Below, piece after piece: positions 1 to 6,979 of a DNA stretch of 9,208 bases. Made by a program: the position numbers and the translations under genes. The stretch covers positions 1-9,208 of the forward strand of contig JARXKO010000048.1 in the NCBI GenBank assembly GCA_030271595.1, in the 5' to 3' direction. The DNA is from Pseudomonadota bacterium (GTDB lineage: Bacteria; Pseudomonadota; Alphaproteobacteria; Sphingomonadales; Sphingomonadaceae). The number at the start of each line of letters is the position of its first letter. Position 1 is the stretch's first letter. The notes beneath the pieces were generated by a model that saw nothing but the letters and a program-made list of their open reading frames with translations, was not told the DNA's origin and did not search any database.

Positions 1-2301
1 GCGGCTGGCGCGCAGCCTGCACCGCCGGCCGAGAAGAAGGCCGAAGTCGCCGACCCCAACGAGATCGTCGTCACTGCGACTCGTCAATCCGAAGCACTCT
101 CCAAGGTGCCGATCAGCATCAGCGCATTTTCGCAAAAGACGCTCGACAACAAAGGCATCAAGTCATTCGCCGATGTTGCTCGTTTCACGCCGGGCGTGCG
201 CTTCGACGAGGGATCGAACAACATCAGCATTCGCGGGATTTCGTCCGAAGCCGGCGCGGGCACGACCGGTATCTACATCGACGACACGCCAATCCAGATC
301 CGCGGTCTGGGCTTCAATTCCGACAATTCGCTGCCGGCGATTTTCGACCTTGACCGCATTGAGGTCTTGCGTGGGCCGCAAGGTACGCTGTTCGGCGCGG
401 GATCCGAGGGCGGGACGATTCGCTATATTACGCCGCAGCCGAGCCTGACGGAATTCCGGACCTACGATCGCGCGGAGATTTCGAGCACCGCTCACGGCGC
501 TCTTAGCTATGAGGTCGGGGCAGCCGCAGGCGGGCCGATCATCGCGGACAAGCTAGGGATACGCGTTAGTGCCTGGCACCGCCGCGATGGTGGTTTCATC
601 GACCATGTCGACAATCAGTCCGGGCGGGTCGACGACAAGAATATCAATCACGGCGACGTGACTGTGTTGCGCGGCGCGCTGGCGTGGGAGCCGGTCGCGG
701 ACCTGCGGATCACGCCGTCGATCCAATATCAGCGCCGCACGACCAATGCGTCGAACAATTTCTTCGTCGGTTTGTCCGACCCAAAGAATGGTGTGTTTCG
801 GACCAGTACGCCCGAATATCGCGGAATAAGCGACCGCTTCATCCTGCCGACGCTGAACGTCCGCTATGACTTTGGCGGGGTCGCGCTGATATCGAACACC
901 TCCTACTTCAAGCGCACCAATTACAGCGGCTACAGCGGAACATTGTACGACCTGTCCTACTACCAGAGTCTGTGCGACGGCGGCTGCTCGGTATACCCGT
1001 TCCTGACCCCGACCGGGATCAACCCGGCGCTTCCTTTTTATCTCAGCCCGTCAAAGGTCACTAACAAGCAGAAAATCTTCACGCAGGAGATTCGCCTGCA
1101 GTCGAACAGCCCCGGTTCGCGGCTGACGTGGGTAGCGGGCCTGTTCTACCAGCACAGCAAGCAGCGCAGCATCGAAGAATTGATCGATCCGCTGGGCAAC
1201 GATTTTTTCAACCAGGTTTTCGGCATGAGTCTGGAAGATTTCTTCGGCTATCCGCTCTACGGTAAGGACAGCTATATCAACGACAGCAAGGCCGTCGAAA
1301 AGCAGATCGCCGGGTTCGCCAACGTCACCTACGCGCTCACCGACCAGCTGAAGCTTACCGCCGGCGCGCGCTATGCAAAGACCAATTTCTCGGTCACCAA
1401 TTTCGCCGACGGATCCCAGAACGGCTCTCGCACCGAGGGAGCGGGCAAGGTGTCCGACCGCCCGTTCACGCCCAAACTCGGAATCAACTACCAGGCGGAC
1501 CCCAACAATTTGTTCTATGCTAGCTGGGCGCGAGGATTCCGCGCTGCCGGCGCCAATCCGCCAGTGCCGGTCCTTCCGTGCCAGGACAGCCTCGACAATC
1601 TCGGCATTCCGTCCGCACCGACGACCTACAAGTCGGACACGGTGACGAGTTACGAGCTCGGAGCGAAGAACAAGTTCCTCGACAATCGGCTGACGCTCGA
1701 CAGCTCGATCTACCAGGTCGACTGGAACAACATCCAGCAGATCGTCAACCTGCCGCAATGCGCGATTCGCTTCATCGCCAATCTCGGCAAGGCGCGCAGT
1801 CGCGGGTTCGACCTGCAGGCAAATTTCCGCCCAACACGCAACCTGACCATCGATGGATCGGTCGGATATACGCATACACGCTACACGCAGGACGCGCGCC
1901 TAGCGCCGGGCGGCGCCGTCGTCGTCAACAGCGGCGATGCGATCGAGGGCGCGCCGTGGACGCTAGCGATCGGGGCGCAATATGATTTCGGACTCGGCGG
2001 CCATAACGTCTTTGTACGCGGCGACGCCGAGTACAAAAGTCGACTCAAGACTCCCACAAGCGATCGAGATCCGAACAGCGCCAACTACGATCCGGCACTG
2101 ATCGCACCCGATTCCTACACCTTTGTCAGCATGCGGGCCGGGGTTGAATTAGGAAGTGCCAACGTTTCGGTGTTCGTCGACAATCTATTCGATGTCGCCC
2201 CGCAGCTAGGCTACACACACCAGGACGCCAATACGCTCCTTTTCGAAAATGCGACGTTGCGGCCACGCACAGTGGGACTGACCCTCGTCTATCGCCGATG
2301 A
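1..2301 (+). CDS. TonB-dependent outer-membrane receptor (5'-truncated by window edge)
   Basis: This is a TonB-energised outer-membrane transporter, with a periplasmic plug followed by a C-terminal beta-barrel. The frame is open from base 1, so the 766 residues seen lack the start and signal peptide. A GTG at 106 falls inside the plug and is not the start. In window numbering, a Pro/Ala/Lys-rich linker (1-20) leads to a TonB-box-like EIVVTATRQ (21-29). The plug follows, with FTPGVRF, ISIRGI and the hallmark DRIEVLRGPQGTLFG (118-132). The rest is barrel, with typical late motifs such as RSRGFDLQANF and NLFDVAP, ending RPRTVGLTLVYRR. Cys325/Cys329 and Cys527/Cys587 could form disulfides in outer loops. 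The substrate cannot be read from sequence. Many such receptors carry siderophores or glycans, but the polyamine operon 88 bases downstream on the same strand makes a link to polyamines possible. The family call is secure; the substrate is unknown. Confidence 0.95.
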   Translation, partial: AAGAQPAPPAEKKAEVADPNEIVVTATRQSEALSKVPISISAFSQKTLDNKGIKSFADVARFTPGVRFDEGSNNISIRGISSEAGAGTTGIYIDDTPIQIRGLGFNSDNSLPAIFDLDRIEVLRGPQGTLFGAGSEGGTIRYITPQPSLTEFRTYDRAEISSTAHGALSYEVGAAAGGPIIADKLGIRVSAWHRRDGGFIDHVDNQSGRVDDKNINHGDVTVLRGALAWEPVADLRITPSIQYQRRTTNASNNFFVGLSDPKNGVFRTSTPEYRGISDRFILPTLNVRYDFGGVALISNTSYFKRTNYSGYSGTLYDLSYYQSLCDGGCSVYPFLTPTGINPALPFYLSPSKVTNKQKIFTQEIRLQSNSPGSRLTWVAGLFYQHSKQRSIEELIDPLGNDFFNQVFGMSLEDFFGYPLYGKDSYINDSKAVEKQIAGFANVTYALTDQLKLTAGARYAKTNFSVTNFADGSQNGSRTEGAGKVSDRPFTPKLGINYQADPNNLFYASWARGFRAAGANPPVPVLPCQDSLDNLGIPSAPTTYKSDTVTSYELGAKNKFLDNRLTLDSSIYQVDWNNIQQIVNLPQCAIRFIANLGKARSRGFDLQANFRPTRNLTIDGSVGYTHTRYTQDARLAPGGAVVVNSGDAIEGAPWTLAIGAQYDFGLGGHNVFVRGDAEYKSRLKTPTSDRDPNSANYDPALIAPDSYTFVSMRAGVELGSANVSVFVDNLFDVAPQLGYTHQDANTLLFENATLRPRTVGLTLVYRR

Positions 2302-2356
2302 CTTCTAGGCCAGCAATGCCCGCGTGGCTTTCCAAGGCCCTGCTGTTCGGCTAAGG

Positions 2357-2366
2357 TGTGATCACA
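2357..2366. promoter_or_regulatory. Perfect palindrome TGTGATCACA, candidate operator
   Basis: The ten bases read the same on both strands, and the symmetry stops exactly there because both flanking bases are G. It lies 23 bases before the puuC GTG and just upstream of its ribosome binding site, where a bound repressor would block initiation or elongation. TGT...ACA ends are common in operators of dimeric regulators such as the GntR family, but no regulator gene is in the window. A 10-bp palindrome can arise by chance, so this is a candidate only. Confidence 0.35.
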
Positions 2367-2380
2367 GATCGTCCTGAAAT

Positions 2381-2385
2381 GGGGA
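2381..2385 (+). promoter_or_regulatory. Ribosome binding site of puuC (GGGGA)
   Basis: GGGGA lies 4 bases before the GTG at 2390. The spacing is slightly short but workable. It favours GTG 2390 over the in-frame GTGs at 2405 and 2414, which have no purine-rich sequence at a suitable distance. Confidence 0.5.
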
Positions 2386-2389
2386 AATC

Positions 2390-3895
2390 GTGCTGAACGG
2401 CGACGTGTATGACGTGCGGCAAAGCGCGGCGGCCCTGTGTTTTCCGACCGAAGCATTGATCGACGGCGTCTCGGTCGCTGCACGCGACGGCACGCGTTTC
2501 GCCAATATCTCGCCAGGAGACGGCCGCTGCCTCGGCGAGGTTGTCGCCGGCAACGCAGTCGACATCGACGCTGCGGTAGCCGCCGCGCGCGCGGCGTTCG
2601 ACGACGGCCGGTGGCGCGACCAATCGGTCAGGGCGAAGAAAGCAGTGCTCCACGCTTTCGCTGACACGCTCGCTGCGCATGCCGACGAACTGGCGTTGCT
2701 TGAAACGCTCGATACCGGAAAGCCGATCGGCGATGCGAGCACTGTCGATATTCCGCTGGCGATTGATACCACGCGCTATTACGCCGAGGCGCTCGACAAG
2801 ATTTACGGCGAGGTTGCGCCGCCGAGTCCGACGCGCCTGTCCTACGCAGTCAACGAGCCGCTCGGCGTAATCGGCGCGATCGTGCCGTGGAATTTCCCGC
2901 TGCACATGGCGATGTGGAAGGTCGCGCCGGCGCTGGCGATGGGCAATTCGGTGGTGCTAAAGCCGGCGGAGCAGTCGCCGATGAGCGCCATCCGCATGGG
3001 CCAGCTAGCGCTCGAGGCGGGGCTTCCTCCGGGCGTGCTCAACGTCGTTCCCGGGACCGGCGAGGTGGCTGGGCAGGCACTCGCCAGGCACATGGACGTA
3101 GACATGATCGCCTTTACGGGGTCGGGTGTCGTCGGCCGCCTGCTGATGCGCTACTCGGCCGATAGCAATCTCAAGCGCGTCAGTCTCGAACTCGGCGGCA
3201 AGTCGCCGCAGATTGTTTTTCCTGACTGCCCTAATTTCGAGGCAGCGGCGCAGGCGGCGGCGTGGGCGATATTCTACAACCAGGGACAGGTCTGCACCGC
3301 CGCTTCGCGACTGCTGGTGCATTGCGACGTCAAGGCCGACTTCGTGAAGCGGGTCATCGCCGTTGCGAAAACCATCGTTCCCGGAGACCCGCTGGATCCG
3401 TCTACGCGGTTCGGCGCGATGATCAGCGAGGCGCAGATGAACACTGCGCTGCGCTATATTGCCATCGCCGAGCAGGAGGGCGCCGAACGGCTGATAGGCG
3501 GCTCGCGCGTGCGGCAGGACAGCGGCGGTTTCTATGTCGAGCCGACGATCTTTGACGCCGTCAATCCCAACGCCACGCTGGCGCGCGAGGAAGTGTTCGG
3601 ACCAGTCCTCGGGGTCATCGAATTCGCCACCGACGAGCAGGCTTTCGCGATCGCCAACGACACGGTTTACGGACTTGCGGCGGGCGTGTGGACCGCCAGC
3701 CTGGAGCGCGCGCACACGGCGGCGCGCCGGCTCAAGGCCGGACTGGTGTGGGTCAACGGCTGGGATTCGTGCGACATCACCATGCCGTTCGGCGGCTTCA
3801 AGCAGTCAGGCTTCGGCCGGGACCGCAGCCTCCACGCGCTGGCCAAATATGCCGACCTCAAAGCAGTCACTTTTACGCTGGGCGCGGCGGCATGA
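2390..3895 (+). CDS. puuC: Gamma-glutamyl-gamma-aminobutyraldehyde dehydrogenase, PuuC-like (NAD(P)+ aldehyde dehydrogenase)
   Basis: This is a cytoplasmic aldehyde dehydrogenase, predicted to oxidise gamma-glutamyl-gamma-aminobutyraldehyde (or 4-aminobutanal) to the acid with NAD(P)+. The 501 residues match the usual family length; E. coli PuuC has about 495. Visible motifs are PWNFP with Asn168, the cofactor-site FTGSGVVG (242-249), the general base Glu267 in LELGGKSPQ, and the nucleophile Cys302 in FYNQGQVCTAASR. EEVFGPV and the C-terminal PFGGFKQSGFGRDRSLHAL follow. ALLETLDTGKPI, EALDKIYGEVA and GRDRSLHAL closely resemble E. coli PuuC as I recall it, which favours PuuC over generic betaine aldehyde dehydrogenases. 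The start is GTG, supported by GGGGA upstream. The stop overlaps the next start as ATGA (3892-3895), so it is coupled to the synthetase gene. It could also accept other omega-amino aldehydes, as Pseudomonas KauB/PauC do. Confidence 0.92.
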   Translation: MLNGDVYDVRQSAAALCFPTEALIDGVSVAARDGTRFANISPGDGRCLGEVVAGNAVDIDAAVAAARAAFDDGRWRDQSVRAKKAVLHAFADTLAAHADELALLETLDTGKPIGDASTVDIPLAIDTTRYYAEALDKIYGEVAPPSPTRLSYAVNEPLGVIGAIVPWNFPLHMAMWKVAPALAMGNSVVLKPAEQSPMSAIRMGQLALEAGLPPGVLNVVPGTGEVAGQALARHMDVDMIAFTGSGVVGRLLMRYSADSNLKRVSLELGGKSPQIVFPDCPNFEAAAQAAAWAIFYNQGQVCTAASRLLVHCDVKADFVKRVIAVAKTIVPGDPLDPSTRFGAMISEAQMNTALRYIAIAEQEGAERLIGGSRVRQDSGGFYVEPTIFDAVNPNATLAREEVFGPVLGVIEFATDEQAFAIANDTVYGLAAGVWTASLERAHTAARRLKAGLVWVNGWDSCDITMPFGGFKQSGFGRDRSLHALAKYADLKAVTFTLGAAA

Positions 3896-5265
3896 GCGGG
3901 TTTGGCGCGGACCGGACGGAAGCGGAAGCCTTTCTCGTGGCCAATCCGGACATTGCCTTTGTCGAGACGCTGTTCACCCCCTTGTCGGGCGTCGCGCGCG
4001 GCAAGCGACTGCGGCGTTCCGAGCTTGCCAAGGTCTATGGAGGCGGCGCCTTTGTCCCGAGCTCGATCGTCGCGGTCGACATTCTTGGGGCCGATTGCGA
4101 GGCGAGCGGTCTGGTGTGGGAAACCGGCGACGCCGATGCGGTGCTGGTGCCTGTGTCCGGTAGCTTGGTGCGCGCGCCGTGGCTCGGGTCGGATGTCGCG
4201 CAAGTGACCTGCTCGCTAGCAACGCTCGACGGGCAGCGCAGCTCGTTCGACCCGCGTGCCGTGCTGGCGCGCGTTCTCGATCGCTTCGCCGCCGACGGGC
4301 TCGCGCCGATGGTCGCGTGCGAACTGGAATTCTATCTGGTCGAACGCCGCCGCGGCAAAGTGACGCGAAGGCGTTCGCCGCTGACCGGCCGCGATCCCTT
4401 CGGACCGGAAGCGCACGGCCTGTCGGAAACCGAGGATGCCGGCGATTTCCTGCGCGCGCTGTGGGCGGTTGCCGATGCGCAAGGCTGGCCGCTCGAAGGA
4501 GCCAGCGCCGAAGCGTCGCCCGGGCAGCTGGAAATGACGCTTCACCACCGCCCCGATGCGCTCCAGGCGGGTGACGATGCGATCGCCTTCAAGCGCGCGG
4601 CGAAGGGCGTTGCCCGGCCACTCGGCTGCGAGGCGACGTTCATGGCCAAGCCGTTCGAGAACATCGCCGGATCGGGCATGCACATCCACATGAGCATGAT
4701 CGACAAGGAAAATGCCAATATCTTCGCCGCGGAGGAAGCCGAAGGTACACCCGCGCTTCGCCACGCCATCGGCGGAATGGCCGCGACCATGGCCGAGTCG
4801 ATGGCGGTGCTCGCGCCCAATGCCAACAGCTATCGCCGCTATGTCGCGCACAGCTATGCCCCGACCGCGCCGAACTGGGGGATCAACAACCGCACCGTGG
4901 CGTTGCGCATTCCGGCCGGATCCTCGGCTTCGCGCCGGGTCGAGCATCGCGTCGCGGGAGCCGATGCGAATCCCTATTTGGCGCTCGCCGTGGTCCTCGC
5001 CGGCGCACACTACGGCTTGACCCATCAGACCGACCCCGGGGCCGAGACGTCCGGCGATGGCTATGCGGCGGCGGCAAAGTCCGGCGACAGGCTGCCGACC
5101 GACTGGCTGGCGGCAATCGAGCGGTTCGATCGATCGGCGGTGATGCGCGATTATCTGGGCGAGGCGTTCGTCGACCTGTTCGTCGCGGTCAAGCGGACCG
5201 AGCAGGAGCGGTTCAACGCCGGGGTCACCTCGCTCGACTACGACTGGTATCTGCAGGGCGCATGA
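3892..5265 (+). CDS. puuA: Gamma-glutamylpolyamine synthetase, PuuA/SpuB-like (glutamine synthetase family)
   Basis: This is a glutamine synthetase-fold ligase, predicted to join glutamate to putrescine or a related amine using ATP. That is the first step of gamma-glutamylated polyamine breakdown. From ATG 3892 it has 457 residues, slightly shorter at the N-terminus than E. coli PuuA (about 472). The N-terminal beta-grasp part carries GVARGKRL (33-40). Metal-ligand glutamates are seen in CELEFYL (Glu144, Glu146) and AEASPGQLEM (Glu207, Glu214). The GSGMHIHMSM loop holds His264/His266, followed by LAPNANSYRR and NNRTVALRIP, then RVEHRVAGADANPY. The ATFMAKP, AGSGMHIH and AGADANPY segments favour PuuA over true GlnA. 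The NLYDLP-type adenylylation site of GlnA is absent. The frame is open upstream to 3688, but that part is a shadow of puuC; the start is set by the ATGA overlap. The exact amine substrate is uncertain, because paralogues differ in specificity. Confidence 0.9.
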   Translation: MSGFGADRTEAEAFLVANPDIAFVETLFTPLSGVARGKRLRRSELAKVYGGGAFVPSSIVAVDILGADCEASGLVWETGDADAVLVPVSGSLVRAPWLGSDVAQVTCSLATLDGQRSSFDPRAVLARVLDRFAADGLAPMVACELEFYLVERRRGKVTRRRSPLTGRDPFGPEAHGLSETEDAGDFLRALWAVADAQGWPLEGASAEASPGQLEMTLHHRPDALQAGDDAIAFKRAAKGVARPLGCEATFMAKPFENIAGSGMHIHMSMIDKENANIFAAEEAEGTPALRHAIGGMAATMAESMAVLAPNANSYRRYVAHSYAPTAPNWGINNRTVALRIPAGSSASRRVEHRVAGADANPYLALAVVLAGAHYGLTHQTDPGAETSGDGYAAAAKSGDRLPTDWLAAIERFDRSAVMRDYLGEAFVDLFVAVKRTEQERFNAGVTSLDYDWYLQGA

Positions 5266-6137
5266 GCGGCAGCGGCACCACCCAGCGCTGGCAGGACGCA
5301 AGGGGCCCGTTCGCGCTACTGTTCGGGGTGCCGGCCCTGTGGCTGCTGCTGTTCTTCCTGGTTCCGCTGGCGATCGTTTGGGCGTACAGCTTCGGTCGGT
5401 CGACCGGCCTCACCGACATCGCCATCACCGGCACGCTGTCCAACTATGCCCGCACATCAAGCGCGGTCTACCTCGGGATATTCGCCAAATCGATCGGCTT
5501 CGCCGCGCTCACGACCGTGTTGTGCTTAGTAATCGGGTTCCCGATCGCCCTGGTGATCACCTTCGCCAGCGAGCGCGCCAAGACGCTGCTGCTGCTGGCC
5601 ATCATGCTGCCGTTCTGGACCAACCTCCTCATCCGCACGTATGCGCTGATGGCGATGTTGCGTAGCGAGGGCTATGTAAACACCTCGCTCGGCTGGCTGG
5701 GGATTGGGCCGCTACCGCTGCTGCACAACAATTTCGCGGTCACGCTGGGGCTGGTGTACGTCAACCTGCCGTTCCTGGTGCTGCCGCTCTATTCGGCGCT
5801 CGACCGCCTCGACCGCTCGCTGCTCGAGGCGAGTCTGGACCTGGGCGCCGGGCATTGGCGCACGATCCGCGAGATCGTCATCCCGCTGGCGTTGCCGGGC
5901 ATTCTGACGGGTGTGCTTATCACCTTCATCCCGGCGCTCGGCTCCTATCTTACCCCCGACTTGCTGGGTGGTCCCAACAGCCAGATGATCGCCAACGTCA
6001 TCGAACGCCAGTTCAAGCGTGCCAACGACTGGCCCTTCGGCTCCGCTTTGTCGTTCATCCTGATGTACCTTACCTTCCTCTGCATCGCCGGGCAGGGGAT
6101 CATCGCCCGCCGCCGTGAGAAAGCGAGCGCGGCGTGA
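5262..6137 (+). CDS. potH: Polyamine ABC transporter permease, PotH/PotB/SpuG-like
   Basis: This is an inner-membrane subunit that forms half of the translocation pore for polyamine import. The 291 residues show about six hydrophobic segments (roughly 17-40, 75-100, 108-132, 157-180, 210-230 and 258-282). MLPFWTNLLIRTYA (115-128) is typical of the PotB/PotH branch. The EAA loop that docks on the ATPase begins at Glu189 (EASLDLGAGHWRTIREIVIP) and ends near PGI. PALGSYLTPDLLGG (224-237) is also characteristic of the family. The start overlaps the puuA stop as ATGA (5262-5265), with only a weak purine stretch upstream, so translation probably depends on coupling. Family and subunit type are clear. 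Putrescine versus spermidine specificity is set by the binding protein, which is not in the window. Confidence 0.9.
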   Translation: MSGSGTTQRWQDARGPFALLFGVPALWLLLFFLVPLAIVWAYSFGRSTGLTDIAITGTLSNYARTSSAVYLGIFAKSIGFAALTTVLCLVIGFPIALVITFASERAKTLLLLAIMLPFWTNLLIRTYALMAMLRSEGYVNTSLGWLGIGPLPLLHNNFAVTLGLVYVNLPFLVLPLYSALDRLDRSLLEASLDLGAGHWRTIREIVIPLALPGILTGVLITFIPALGSYLTPDLLGGPNSQMIANVIERQFKRANDWPFGSALSFILMYLTFLCIAGQGIIARRREKASAA

Positions 6138-6976
6138 GGGCGCGGGAACCCAAGGGACCGCTCGATTACGCGCGCAGCACGCCGCTCAGGCTGTGGGTCG
6201 GCCTGGTGCTGGTGTTCCTCTATGCGCCGCTCGCCTGCCTCGTCGCATTCAGCTTCAACGAGAGCAAGCGCAACATCGTATGGACCGGTTTCACCACCGA
6301 CTGGTATGGCAAGGTGTTCGACGATGGCGATCTCATCACGGCGTTCGTCAACTCGCTAACCATAGCCGCTCTATCGACCCTCGTCAGCCTGGTGCTGGGT
6401 GCCATGGTCGCGGTCGCACTGTGGCGCTTTCGCTTCCCGTTCAAGCCCGCGTTCGAGGGGCTCGTCGCGCTGCCGATCGTCGTCCCCGAGATTTGCATGG
6501 GCGTGTCGATGCTGGTGTTCTTCTCTCGCATCCTGCCGTGGCCGACCGATCTGCCGTGGCCGCTCGACCTCGGGTCGATCGTGATCGCCCATATCTCGTT
6601 CAGCTTTCCGTTCGTCGCGATCATCGTCCGCGCCCGCCTCGCCTCGTTCAATCGCGAGCTGGAGGAAGGTGCGAAGGACCTCGGCGCGGGCGAATTCCGT
6701 GCTTTTTTCGACGTGCTTGTCCCGCATATGCGTCCAGCGCTGATCGCCGGCGCGTTGCTGGCCTTCACGCTCAGCCTGGACGATTTCGTAATCACCTTTT
6801 TTACCGCTGGCCCGGACACCGTAACCTTCCCCGTCAAAGTCTATTCGATGGTGCGCTTCTCGGTCACGCCAGAGGTCAACGCCGCCTCGACCCTACTGAT
6901 GGCGCTGACGGTGGTGCTGACGATCATCGGCTTGCGGATTCAGGGCCGCGACGTTGCGGAGATGGGGAATGGCTAG
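6134..6976 (+). CDS. potI: Polyamine ABC transporter permease, PotI/PotC/SpuH-like
   Basis: This is the second inner-membrane pore subunit, expected to pair with the PotH-like protein. The 280 residues begin with a basic cytoplasmic tail, then a first membrane span (about 20-41) ending in FSFNES. WTGFTTDWYGKVF (50-62) follows, a typical periplasmic start of PotC/PotI. The EAA loop starts at Glu177/Glu178 (EEGAKDLGAGEFRAFFDVLVP). The signature FTLSLDDFVITFFTAGP (211-227) is diagnostic for this branch. About six spans are visible in all. The start is GTG, forming a GTGA overlap (6134-6137) with the stop of the preceding permease. No ATG before the first membrane span offers a better start. A 3-base gap separates it from the ATPase gene, the only junction in the cluster that does not overlap. 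Confidence 0.9.
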   Translation: MRAREPKGPLDYARSTPLRLWVGLVLVFLYAPLACLVAFSFNESKRNIVWTGFTTDWYGKVFDDGDLITAFVNSLTIAALSTLVSLVLGAMVAVALWRFRFPFKPAFEGLVALPIVVPEICMGVSMLVFFSRILPWPTDLPWPLDLGSIVIAHISFSFPFVAIIVRARLASFNRELEEGAKDLGAGEFRAFFDVLVPHMRPALIAGALLAFTLSLDDFVITFFTAGPDTVTFPVKVYSMVRFSVTPEVNAASTLLMALTVVLTIIGLRIQGRDVAEMGNG

Positions 6977-6979
6977 GTC

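Larger units (their letters stand above)
2302..2389 (+). other. Intergenic gap between the receptor and the polyamine operon
   Basis: This 88-base stretch is the only real non-coding gap in the window and the natural place for a promoter or operator of the downstream operon. It holds a perfect 10-bp palindrome (2357-2366) and a purine-rich ribosome binding site (2381-2385). I could not identify a convincing -35/-10 pair. There is no strong hairpin followed by a T-run, so readthrough from the receptor gene is possible. Confidence 0.6.

Noticed and set aside
106..108. GTG as the start codon of the receptor
   Set aside because: The frame is open back to base 1, and the upstream residues form a TonB box, so the gene starts before the window.
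1051..1875. Antisense open frame (274 codons) opposite the TonB receptor
   Set aside because: No domain is recognisable, and the + strand codes a well-supported receptor barrel across the same bases.
2311..2350. Possible terminator hairpin after the receptor gene
   Set aside because: Only short imperfect pairings are seen (CAGCA/TGCTG, and GGCTT/AAGGCC with a bulge), and there is no T-run behind them.
2357..2366. CRP-type binding site
   Set aside because: The half-sites resemble TGTGA/TCACA, but the E. coli CRP site has a 6-base spacer and here there is none.
2379..2396. Five-codon mini-frame (MGKSC) overlapping the puuC start
   Set aside because: It has no ribosome binding site of its own at good spacing, and such short frames are common by chance.
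3688..3891. Upstream in-frame extension of the puuA frame
   Set aside because: It overlaps conserved C-terminal puuC codons and has no PuuA-like sequence. ATG 3892 at the ATGA overlap is the sensible start.
4216..5301. Long antisense open frame (361 codons) opposite puuA
   Set aside because: The translation is Arg-rich and low in recognisable motifs. It lies fully opposite a gene with clear catalytic motifs, a typical shadow frame in GC-rich DNA.
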